A stretch of 64,000 nucleotides of DNA from Streptomyces violens (lineage in GTDB: Bacteria > Actinomycetota > Actinomycetes > Streptomycetales > Streptomycetaceae): positions 558,001-622,000 of the forward strand of contig NZ_JOBH01000010.1 of the NCBI RefSeq assembly GCF_000717745.1, written 5' to 3'. The translations under genes and the position numbers were made by a program. The notes under the pieces are model-generated. The model had not been told where the DNA came from, searched no databases, and saw only the letters and a list, made by a program, of their open reading frames with translations. Position 1 is the first letter of the stretch, and the number at the start of each line of letters is the position of its first letter. This document shows positions 37,433-44,791 of this stretch, one piece after another.

Positions 37433-39142
37433 ATGACGGGGGCGACCGGGCCCGGCATACGACTCGACGCCCCCGCGCCCGGCTGGGCCATCGACGCGGA
37501 CGTCGTCGTGGTCGGCTCCGGCGTCGCAGGGCTGACCGCCGCGCTGCGCTGCGCGGCGGCCGGCCACCGTACGGTCGTGGTCACCAAGGCCCGGCTGGAC
37601 GACGGCTCCACGCGCTGGGCGCAGGGCGGCATAGCCGCGGCCCTCGGTGAGGGCGACACCCCGGAGCAGCACCGCGACGACACCCTCGTGGCGGGCGCCG
37701 GGCTGTGCGACGAGGCGGCGGTCCGCACGCTGGTCACCGAGGGCCCGGACGCGGTACGACGGCTGATCGCCACAGGGGCGCGCTTCGACCCGGACGAGGA
37801 CGGCGCGGGCATCGCGCTGACCCGCGAGGGCGGCCACCACCGGCGCCGGATCGCGCACGCGGGCGGCGACGCCACCGGCGCGGAGATCTCCCGCGCGCTG
37901 GTCGAGGCGGTGCGCGCCCAGGGACTGCGCACCATCGAGAACGCGCTCGTCCTGGACCTCCTCACGGACTCCGAAGGCCGTACGGCGGGCGTCACCCTGC
38001 ACGTGATGGGCGAGGGCCAGCACGACGGCGTGGGGGCCGTGCACGCGCCCGCCGTGGTGCTCGCCACCGGCGGCATGGGCCAGGTCTTCTCGGCGACGAC
38101 CAATCCGTCCGTCTCCACGGGGGACGGGGTCGCGCTGGCTCTCAGGGCCGGCGCCGAGATCTCCGACCTCGAATTCGTACAGTTCCACCCGACCGTGCTC
38201 TACCTGGGCCCGGACGCCGAGGGGCAGCAGCCGCTGATCTCCGAGGCGGTGCGCGGCGAGGGCGCGCACCTCGTGGACGGCGACGGCGTGCGCTTCATGG
38301 TGGGCCGGCACGAGCTGGCCGAACTGGCGCCGCGCGACATCGTGGCGAAGGGCATCATGCGCCGCGCCCAGGAGCAGGGCACCGAGCACATGTACCTGGA
38401 CGCGCGGCACTTCGGCGCGGCCATGTGGGAGCAGCGCTTCCCGACCATCCTGGCGGCCTGCCGCAGCCACGGCATCGACCCGGTCACCGAGCCGATCCCG
38501 GTCGCGCCCGCCGCGCACTACGCCTCCGGAGGGGTACGGACCGATCTGCACGGCCGGACGACCGTGCCGGGCCTGTACGCGTGCGGCGAGGTCGCCTGCA
38601 CCGGCGTGCACGGCGCGAACCGGCTCGCCTCCAACTCCCTCCTGGAGGGCCTGGTCTTCGCGGAGCGCATCGCGGCCGACATCGGGCCGCGGCCGCTGCC
38701 GCACCCCGGGGAGCCGCGGCTGCCCGAGGGCCCGCCCGTACCGCTGCTCGCGCCCGAGACGCGCTTCGAGATCCAGCGGATCATGACGGCGGGCGTCGGC
38801 GTGCTGCGGTCGGCGGACAGCATCGCGGGGGCCTACAAGGAGCTCGTGCGGCTGACCTCCAGGGCCTCCGCGGAATCCGAGGAGGGCAAGGCCGCCGAGC
38901 CCGGCGTGGAAGCATGGGAGGCCACCAACCTCCTGCTGGTCGCGCGTGCCCTGGTCGCCGGCGCCCGGGCGCGCGAGGAGACCCGCGGCTGCCACTGGCG
39001 GGAGGACCACCCCGACCGGAACGACGAGGTCTGGCAGCGCCACTCCGTGGTCACCTTCCGCCCGCCCCACACGGTGGAATTCCGTGTCACGGACTCCGCC
39101 GACTTCCCCGCCACCCACCCCGAAACGGAGCCGAACCCGTGA
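37433..39142 (+). CDS. nadB: L-aspartate oxidase
   Basis: 569 aa flavoprotein from the ATG at 37433, with AGGAG seven bases upstream. It oxidises aspartate to iminoaspartate, the first step of de novo NAD synthesis. FAD-binding DVVVVGSGVAGLTAAL near the start, DDGSTRWAQGGIAAA, HRRRIAHAGGDATG, and the late AAHYASGGVRTDLHGRT and GANRLASNSLLEGLVF are all typical. The quinolinate synthase gene (nadA) is not in this window. The TGA overlaps the GTG of nadC. Confidence 0.95.
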   Translation: MTGATGPGIRLDAPAPGWAIDADVVVVGSGVAGLTAALRCAAAGHRTVVVTKARLDDGSTRWAQGGIAAALGEGDTPEQHRDDTLVAGAGLCDEAAVRTLVTEGPDAVRRLIATGARFDPDEDGAGIALTREGGHHRRRIAHAGGDATGAEISRALVEAVRAQGLRTIENALVLDLLTDSEGRTAGVTLHVMGEGQHDGVGAVHAPAVVLATGGMGQVFSATTNPSVSTGDGVALALRAGAEISDLEFVQFHPTVLYLGPDAEGQQPLISEAVRGEGAHLVDGDGVRFMVGRHELAELAPRDIVAKGIMRRAQEQGTEHMYLDARHFGAAMWEQRFPTILAACRSHGIDPVTEPIPVAPAAHYASGGVRTDLHGRTTVPGLYACGEVACTGVHGANRLASNSLLEGLVFAERIAADIGPRPLPHPGEPRLPEGPPVPLLAPETRFEIQRIMTAGVGVLRSADSIAGAYKELVRLTSRASAESEEGKAAEPGVEAWEATNLLLVARALVAGARAREETRGCHWREDHPDRNDEVWQRHSVVTFRPPHTVEFRVTDSADFPATHPETEPNP

Positions 39143-40194
39143 GCACGCCCGACGACCTCCCCCTCCTGCAGATCGGCCGGCCCGGCCAGACCCCCTCGGA
39201 CGCGTCCGGCGGGGGCTGCGGCGACGCCTGCGGCTGCGGTGCCGGGGACGACGCGTACGAGCTGGACCCGCTGGAGTGCGGCCTGGACCCGGACCTGGCG
39301 GCCCTGCTGGTGAACGAGGGGCTGGACCCGGTACAGGTCGAGGACATCGCGCACCTGGCCATCGAGGAGGACCTCGACCAGGGCGTGGACGTCACCACCG
39401 TCGCGACCATCCCCGAGGACGCCATCGCCACCGCCGACTTCACCGCGCGGGACGCCGGTACGGTCGCGGGGCTGCGGGTCGCCGAGGCGGTGCTCTCCGT
39501 CGTGTGCACGGACGAGTTCGCGGTCGAGCGGCACGTCGAGGAGGGCGACCGGGTCGAGGCGGGGCAGAAGCTGATCTCGGTCACGGCCCGCACGCGCGAC
39601 CTGCTCACCGGGGAGCGCAGCGCGCTGAACCTGCTGTGCCGGCTCTCCGGCATCGCCACCGCGACGCGTGCCTGGGCGGACGCCCTGGAGGGCACGAAGG
39701 CGAGGGTGCGCGACACCCGTAAGACGACGCCGGGCCTGCGCTCCCTGGAGAAGTTCGCGGTGCGCTGCGGCGGCGGCGTGAACCACCGCATGTCGCTCTC
39801 GGACGCGGCGCTCATCAAGGACAACCACGTCGTGGCCGCGGGCGGCGTCGCCGAGGCGTTCAAGGCCGTACGGACCGAGTTCCCCGGTGTGCCGATCGAG
39901 GTCGAGGTGGACCGCCTCGACCAGATCCCGCCGATCCTCGCCGAGGGCGCCGACCTGATCCTGCTGGACAACTTCACGCCGGAGCAGACCCGCGAGGCCG
40001 TGGAGCTGGTCGCGGGCCGCGCGATGCTGGAGTCCTCCGGCCGGCTGACGCTCGGCAACGCCCGTACGTACGCGGAGACCGGCGTGGACTACCTCGCGGT
40101 CGGCAGCCTCACGCACTCCTCGCCGATCCTGGACATCGGCCTGGACCTCCGCGAGGGCGACGCGCACGAGGGAGCCGGGGAGGCCGGGGCCTGA
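39139..40194 (+). CDS. nadC: Nicotinate-nucleotide pyrophosphorylase with Cys-rich N-terminal extension
   Basis: 351 aa from a GTG overlapping the nadB stop (GTGA). It converts quinolinate and PRPP to nicotinate mononucleotide. Core signatures: EDLDQGVDVTT, ERSALNLLCRLSGIATATR, RDTRKTTPGLRSLEKFAVRCGGGVNHR and IEVEVDRLDQ. The core begins near residue 60; before it is an extension containing GGGCGDACGCGAGDD (23-37) and a further Cys (ECGLD), absent from ordinary NadC. The stop overlaps the coaX ATG by one base. Confidence 0.95.
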   Translation: MSTPDDLPLLQIGRPGQTPSDASGGGCGDACGCGAGDDAYELDPLECGLDPDLAALLVNEGLDPVQVEDIAHLAIEEDLDQGVDVTTVATIPEDAIATADFTARDAGTVAGLRVAEAVLSVVCTDEFAVERHVEEGDRVEAGQKLISVTARTRDLLTGERSALNLLCRLSGIATATRAWADALEGTKARVRDTRKTTPGLRSLEKFAVRCGGGVNHRMSLSDAALIKDNHVVAAGGVAEAFKAVRTEFPGVPIEVEVDRLDQIPPILAEGADLILLDNFTPEQTREAVELVAGRAMLESSGRLTLGNARTYAETGVDYLAVGSLTHSSPILDIGLDLREGDAHEGAGEAGA

Positions 40195-40991
40195 TGCTGC
40201 TGACCATCGACGTCGGTAACACCCACACCGTCCTCGGCCTGTTCGACGGCGAGGAGATCGTCGAGCACTGGCGGATCTCCACCGACGCCCGCCGGACCGC
40301 CGACGAACTGGCCGTACTGCTCAACGGCCTGATGGGGATGCACCCGCTGCTCGGCGAGGAGCTGGGCGACGGCATCGAGGGCATCTCGATCTGTTCGACC
40401 GTCCCCTCGGTCCTGCACGAGCTGCGCGAGGTCACCCGCCGCTACTACGGCGACGTGCCGGCCGTACTGGTCGAGCCCGGCGTGAAGACCGGCGTGCCGA
40501 TCCTCATGGACAACCCCAAGGAGGTCGGCGCCGACCGCATCATCAACTCCCTCGCGGCCGTGGAGCTCTACGGGGGCCCGGCGGTCGTCGTGGACTTCGG
40601 CACGGCCACCACGTTCGACGCGGTGAGCGCGCGCGGTGAGTACGTCGGCGGCGTGATCGCGCCGGGCATCGAGATCTCGGTGGACGCGCTGGGCGTCAAG
40701 GGCGCGCAGCTGCGCAAGATCGAGCTGGCCCGCCCGCGCAGCGTCATCGGCAAGAACACCGTCGAGGCGATGCAGTCCGGCATCCTGTACGGCTTCGCCG
40801 GCCAGGTCGACGGCGTCGTCCAGCGGATGGCGCGGGAGCTGGCCGAGGACCCGGAGGACGTGACCGTCATCGCCACGGGCGGACTGGCCCCGATGGTGCT
40901 CGGCGAGTCCTCCACGATCGACATGCACGAGCCCTGGCTCACCCTCATCGGGCTGCGCCTGGTGTACGAGCGCAACGTCGGGCGGCAGTGA
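40194..40991 (+). CDS. coaX: Type III pantothenate kinase
   Basis: 265 aa of the ASKHA fold. MLLTIDVGNTHTVLGLFDG is the phosphate-1 motif with the catalytic Asp; GADRIINSLAAVELYGGPAVVVDFGTATTFD and the late VIATGGLAP match CoaX. It phosphorylates pantothenate, the product of PanC encoded upstream, in the first step of CoA synthesis. Unlike CoaA it is not normally inhibited by CoA. It ends the coenzyme operon. Confidence 0.95.
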   Translation: MLLTIDVGNTHTVLGLFDGEEIVEHWRISTDARRTADELAVLLNGLMGMHPLLGEELGDGIEGISICSTVPSVLHELREVTRRYYGDVPAVLVEPGVKTGVPILMDNPKEVGADRIINSLAAVELYGGPAVVVDFGTATTFDAVSARGEYVGGVIAPGIEISVDALGVKGAQLRKIELARPRSVIGKNTVEAMQSGILYGFAGQVDGVVQRMARELAEDPEDVTVIATGGLAPMVLGESSTIDMHEPWLTLIGLRLVYERNVGRQ

Positions 40992-41116
40992 AGCGGAACT
41001 GAATACGGGGCGCCCCGCGGCGCCCCGTAAGGCGCGTCCGCGCAGCGCCCCGTGCGCCGCACCCGGGAATTCCAAATACCGGGGTTTTTGTCCGTTTAGT
41101 AATTAAAGTCGGGCCC

Positions 41117-41779
41117 ATGCCCACGCCATACGGATACCGCGGCGGCATGGCGTTCAGCGCGGACGAACTGCGCGTGCTCCGCCGCGCCCTCGCCACCGCC
41201 CTCCAGCCCGCTTCCGTCCCCGCCCCCGCGCCCGCCGGCGCCGTACCCGCGACCCGCGATCCGCGGCGCGCGGAAGAGGTCCAGGAATGCCTCCGGCTCT
41301 CCGAGGCGCTGGACGAGGCGGCCCGCGAGGGCGGCCGGCTGCGCGACTTTCTCTTCGCCGACCTCGCCCGGTACCGCGACGCCCTCCCGGGCTCCGTACA
41401 CGGCTACCTGGGGCGCCTCCAGGAGGCCCTGGCGGCCGGGTACGCCCCGGGCCCGGACGACCTCGGCGCGCTCCGGGTGCTGCGCTCGGTGGACGCAGGT
41501 CCGGCCGAGCGGGCCCGCCGCACGGCCCTGCTGCGCCGCTGCGAGCAGGCCGCCGAGCGCTCCGTGCGCGGCCGGCTGCGCGCCCTGCCCGGCGGCCGGC
41601 TGGCCGACGAGCCGGAGCGCCCGCCGGCCCCGCAGCCCGGCCAGCCCTCGCCGAAGCCCCCGCAGCCCGGTCCGGCGGGCCCGCAGCCGGGCCGCCGCGG
41701 CCGCCCCGTACCCACCCCCGGCGAGGTCTTCCCGCCGCGCCGCAAGCCCTCCCCGCCCCCCGCGGCCCGGACGGCCTGA
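41117..41779 (+). CDS. Hypothetical protein with Pro-rich tail
   Basis: 220 aa, not recognised. The N-terminal 150 residues are helical (FSADELRVLRRALATAL, EEVQECLRLSEALDEAAREGGRLRDFLFADLARYR) with no membrane segment; the last 60 residues are Pro/Arg-rich (QPGQPSPKPPQPGP) and probably disordered. It seems conserved in Streptomyces between coaX and the small membrane gene. Codon use fits its neighbours. No function can be inferred. Confidence 0.75.
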   Translation: MPTPYGYRGGMAFSADELRVLRRALATALQPASVPAPAPAGAVPATRDPRRAEEVQECLRLSEALDEAAREGGRLRDFLFADLARYRDALPGSVHGYLGRLQEALAAGYAPGPDDLGALRVLRSVDAGPAERARRTALLRRCEQAAERSVRGRLRALPGGRLADEPERPPAPQPGQPSPKPPQPGPAGPQPGRRGRPVPTPGEVFPPRRKPSPPPAARTA

Positions 41780-41826
41780 GCGCGGCGCGTACTCTGGAAG
41801 CCTCGTCGCACAAGGAGGCCCTCGGC

Positions 41827-42006
41827 ATGGATTACGTATCGGCGCTGCTGCCCCCCGTAGTGATGGCCATCGCCTTCACTGCGGTCATCGTGACGATGAT
41901 CAAGAGCCAGGGCGGCGCGAACAAGGCCAAGGAAGACGCGGCCGTGGACGCCGTGCTCCAGAGTGCCGAGTCCGCCCGCCAGGAGCCGAAGGCGCACGGC
42001 GCCTGA
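41827..42006 (+). CDS. 59-residue membrane protein
   Basis: MDYVSALLPPVVMAIAFTAVIVTM is a single hydrophobic segment, followed by a charged tail (KSQGGANKAKEDAAVDAVLQ). The RBS AAGGAGG lies eight bases upstream, nearly ideal, and an intrinsic terminator follows 53 bases after the stop. This supports a real, discrete small gene. Function unknown. Confidence 0.8.
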   Translation: MDYVSALLPPVVMAIAFTAVIVTMIKSQGGANKAKEDAAVDAVLQSAESARQEPKAHGA

Positions 42007-42058
42007 ACCTGCGCCCGGAACGGCGTGATCCGTTCCGGTCTTCGAGCTTCGCGAATGT

Positions 42059-42102
42059 GGCGTACGGCCCGGGATTGCACATCCCGGGCCGTACGCCTTT
42101 TT
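42059..42102 (+). terminator. Rho-independent terminator
   Basis: A perfect 17-bp stem, GGCGTACGGCCCGGGAT (42059-42075) and its complement (42081-42097), with loop TGCAC and five T. Confidence 0.9.
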
Positions 42103-42171
42103 CTGCGATGAATCGGTCGCTCGCCGACGCGAACACGCGGCATTCTGGACATCTCCCACTATTGTTCTCGT

Positions 42172-42585
42172 GTGCCGAGACGTTTGGGTGAACTGGAAGA
42201 TGCCGTCATGACGCGGGTCTGGCAGTGGAACCGGCCGGTAACCGTTCGGGAAGTACTCGAAGATCTGCAGAAGGAACGGTCCATCGCGTACACCACGGTG
42301 ATGACCGTATTGGACAACCTTCACCAGAAGGGCTGGGTACGGCGAGAAGCGGAAGGCCGGGCCTATAGATATGAGGCGGTGTCCACTCGCGCCGCCTACT
42401 CGGCCGCACTGATGAACGAAGCGTGGTCCGTGAGCGACAACCCCGCGGCCGCCCTCGTCGCCTTCTTCGGGATGATGTCGCAGGAACAGCGGCAGGCCCT
42501 CAGTGATGCCATGCGCGTCGTCCAAGCGGGGACACCGGAGGAAGTCGCGGAACCCGGCTCCGGAGCGGAGGAGTCGGAACGATAG
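42172..42585 (+). CDS. BlaI/MecI-family repressor without a linked sensor
   Basis: 137 aa. The winged helix is complete: LGELEDAVMTRVWQWNRPVTVREVLEDL and YTTVMTVLDNLHQKGWVRRE. The C-terminal part forms the dimerisation helices (AAALVAFFGMMSQEQRQAL). Classical BlaI is cleaved through the BlaR1 membrane protease; no BlaR1 is adjacent. It is 9 bp upstream of the N-acetyltransferase gene, so it may regulate that gene or act elsewhere. Confidence 0.88.
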   Translation: MPRRLGELEDAVMTRVWQWNRPVTVREVLEDLQKERSIAYTTVMTVLDNLHQKGWVRREAEGRAYRYEAVSTRAAYSAALMNEAWSVSDNPAAALVAFFGMMSQEQRQALSDAMRVVQAGTPEEVAEPGSGAEESER

Positions 42586-42594
42586 CGTCCTTGC

Positions 42595-43113
42595 ATGCCA
42601 CCGCTATCGAATGGCGTCACCGTCCGCCGGGCCCGGACCAGTGATGTGCCCGCCGTACGCCGCCTCATCGACTCCTACTCGCGTGACGGGATCCTGCTGG
42701 ACAAAGCCACCGTCACGCTTTACGAGGACATCCAGGAGTTCTGGGTGGCCGAGCGCGACGAGGACGCCGAGGTGGTGGGCTGCGGCGCGCTGCACGTCAT
42801 GTGGGAAGACCTCGCCGAGGTGCGCACCCTGGCCGTCGCCCCGCAGCTCAAGGGCGCGGGCGTGGGGCATCAGGTCCTGGACAAGCTGCTCCGTACAGCA
42901 AGGTGGCTGGGAGTACGCCGTATTTTCTGTCTGACCTTCGAAGTCGACTTCTTCGTCAAGCACGGCTTCGTGGAGATCGGCGAGACTCCGGTCGACGGCG
43001 ATGTCTACAGCGAGCTGCTGCGTTCCTATGACGAGGGCGTCGCCGAGTTCCTCGGTCTCGAACGAGTGAAGCCCAACACCCTAGGCAACAGTCGCATGCT
43101 TCTGCACCTGTGA
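42595..43113 (+). CDS. argA: Short-form N-acetylglutamate synthase (GNAT)
   Basis: 172 aa single GNAT domain. VTVRRARTSDVPAVRRLIDSY opens the fold; VRTLAVAPQLKGAGVGHQVLDKLL is the acetyl-CoA site, and RRIFCLTFEVDFFVKHGF is characteristic of the actinobacterial amino-acid N-acetyltransferase (Rv2747 type). It makes N-acetylglutamate for arginine synthesis without the kinase-like regulatory domain of classical ArgA. No other arg gene is near. Confidence 0.85.
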   Translation: MPPLSNGVTVRRARTSDVPAVRRLIDSYSRDGILLDKATVTLYEDIQEFWVAERDEDAEVVGCGALHVMWEDLAEVRTLAVAPQLKGAGVGHQVLDKLLRTARWLGVRRIFCLTFEVDFFVKHGFVEIGETPVDGDVYSELLRSYDEGVAEFLGLERVKPNTLGNSRMLLHL

Positions 43114-43269
43114 TCAGCGTTCTATGTCCGAATCGCGCCCCTATCTCATAGCTGTCGAAGCCGGTGTTCCCCGCACCCGTCGCATCTGAACCCGACCCGG
43201 GGGTTTGTGTTTTTCCCGGAAAAGCGGTTTGCTTTCCGTCGTAATCCACATTCGATGAAAGGGAAACCG

Positions 43270-43602
43270 GTGGCACAGAAGGTTCAGGTTCTTCTTGTCG
43301 ACGACCTCGACGGTGGCGAGGCGGACGAGACCGTGACGTTCGCGCTCGACGGTAAGTCCTATGAGATCGACCTCAGCAACGGCAACGCGGAGAAGCTGCG
43401 CGACGCCCTTGAGACGTTCGTGAAGGCCGGCCGCCGTACCGGTCGTGCCGCGAGCGGCCGTGGCAAGGCGCGTGCCGCCTCGTCCGGCAACAAGGACACC
43501 GCTGAGATCCGTAAGTGGGCCAAGGAGAACGGTTACGAGGTCAATGACCGCGGCCGCGTCCCCGCGACCGTCCGTGAGGCGTACGAGAAGGCCAACGGCT
43601 GA
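43270..43602 (+). CDS. lsr2: Lsr2 nucleoid-associated protein
   Basis: 110 aa from the GTG at 43270 with AAAGGGA six bases upstream. N-terminal dimerisation domain (AQKVQVLLVDDLDGGEADETVTFALDGKSYEIDL), a basic linker with RASGRGKARAASSG-type residues, and the DNA-binding domain with the NDRGRVPATVREAY motif whose RGR enters the minor groove of AT-rich DNA. It silences foreign and specialised-metabolite genes in Streptomyces. The antisense SCO3374-like gene overlaps its last 70 bases. Confidence 0.95.
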   Translation: MAQKVQVLLVDDLDGGEADETVTFALDGKSYEIDLSNGNAEKLRDALETFVKAGRRTGRAASGRGKARAASSGNKDTAEIRKWAKENGYEVNDRGRVPATVREAYEKANG

Positions 43603-44303
43603 TCACCGCGGAAGCGATCCGTTCGACCTTTTCTTACGCGCAGCAACCGGGCCCGGTGGCATTCCGTGGCCGCCACGCTCACGAGCCGTACGAGGTCGGG
43701 GGCGCGCCCCATACGTGACGTACGGGGAACCCCACCACCGCCCCCGAGACCTGCCCCGCTCCCCGTGGAGGGCAGCGTCGCCTCGACATCGCAGCCCGGC
43801 TCCGGAGGCCGTACCCATGCGGCCCCCCACGGACCGACTCCCGCAGGCAGCCCAGGCCCCGCTGCCGGGACCGGCGCCGTCGCCTCTCGCGCGGCCGCCG
43901 TCCGGGGCGCCACAGGCGGTGGCGCGGGCATCAGGTCACCGGAGCCGAGAGCGGTCAGCTCCAGGCCCACCGAGCCCCACTCCAGCCACTCCAGCACCCC
44001 TGGCAGCTCGTCCGCCGCGCCTGTGGCCACCAGAAGGCGCAGGACCGGCTCTCCGGGCTCCTGGGAGGCGTACGGGCGGCCCTGGCTCCAGCCGAGCGCG
44101 ACCGGGCCCGTGCGCCCGGCACGGCGCAGCGTGGCGAATCCGGCGTCCGCGGGCATCTCCAGGACGTCGAAGCGGATTCCCGTGCGCAGCCGGAGCGGCT
44201 CACCGCCGGCCGTCGGCCAGCCCAGCGCCTGCTCGTACCACTGCCGCGCGGCAGGGCCTGCGGCGAGCAGTGGATCGCGGGGGCGCGGGAGCGCGAGGGC
44301 CAT
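43533..44303 (-). CDS. SCO3374-family protein, unknown function
   Basis: 256 aa. The N-terminus MALALPRPRDPLLAAGPAARQWYEQALGWPTAGG resembles the start of bifunctional primase/polymerase-like proteins (the EHAA..W pattern) but catalytic residues are not evident. The middle (VLRLLVATGAADELPGVLEWLEWGSVGLELTALG) is conserved in Streptomyces; a Pro/Gly-rich linker follows, then VRLVSVAATECHRARLLR. The last 35 residues run antisense into lsr2 and are probably an extension past the usual end. Confidence 0.72.
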   Translation of the reverse strand: MALALPRPRDPLLAAGPAARQWYEQALGWPTAGGEPLRLRTGIRFDVLEMPADAGFATLRRAGRTGPVALGWSQGRPYASQEPGEPVLRLLVATGAADELPGVLEWLEWGSVGLELTALGSGDLMPAPPPVAPRTAAAREATAPVPAAGPGLPAGVGPWGAAWVRPPEPGCDVEATLPSTGSGAGLGGGGGVPRTSRMGRAPDLVRLVSVAATECHRARLLRVRKGRTDRFRGDQPLAFSYASRTVAGTRPRSLTS

Positions 44304-44419
44304 GCCCGGTGCAACTCCCGAAATGCTCAGAAGTTACGCTGGGTTGAGGCGTGGATACGTACCGTGCTCGTCCGGTGGGTATAGGACGGGCGTGCGGGCG
44401 CGTAAAACGGCGCAAGGGT

Positions 44420-44433
44420 GTTCGCCCGTAGCG
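44420..44433 (+). promoter_or_regulatory. ClgR-like box 1
   Basis: GTTCGC-CCGTA-GCG fits the GTTCGC-N5-GCG motif reported for the Streptomyces ClgR activator of clp genes. It is 360 bp from clpC, further than expected. Confidence 0.4.
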
Positions 44434-44572
44434 GAGGAAGGCGGGCCGCGCGGATGGACTGTCAGAGGCAGCGGGTAAGACTTTTCTCGAGGGGAGGGAC
44501 GATGAATCGGCGCTCTGAGCGGGATGTACGCAACGGCCGCGCGAGAGGCGCGGGCGTGTCGGGCAAGGCCGC

Positions 44573-44586
44573 GTTCGCCATGGGCG
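44573..44586 (+). promoter_or_regulatory. ClgR-like box 2 (best candidate)
   Basis: GTTCGC-CATGG-GCG, continuing TAC, matches 11 of 12 positions of the palindrome GTTCGC-N5-GCGAAC. A -10-like TATATG begins 16 bases downstream. Confidence 0.6.
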
Positions 44587-44791
44587 TACTGGCATGGGGC
44601 GTATATGCCTGGCCTGCGGGAACATCGTCTCGCACCATCGGGTTGGAGCAGATGTCGGCTGTTCGGGGCAGGAGGCCAAGGACGGGTGTCGGCAGTTGGA
44701 ATGAGCTGTCCCGCCCCGCGGGACTAGCATGCGGAAGGACAGGGAGGGGACCGACCCCTAACTGCCTGACCGCTCTGAGGAGCGATTAACG

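Larger units (their letters stand above)
44304..44791. promoter_or_regulatory. clpC upstream region (488 bp)
   Basis: No convincing gene. It holds two ClgR-like boxes (44420-44433 and 44573-44586) and a possible -10 TATATG at 44602-44607, which would put the second box over the -35 of that promoter, the position expected for an activator. An open frame from 44502 (95 codons) ends two bases before clpC but overlaps these signals and is not annotated. Confidence 0.55.

Noticed and set aside
44502..44789. 95-codon open frame ending two bases before clpC, preceded by GAGGGGAGGG
   Set aside because: It overlaps the ClgR-like box and candidate clpC promoter, and its sequence shows no domain or consistent codon-position bias; kept only as a remote leader-ORF possibility.
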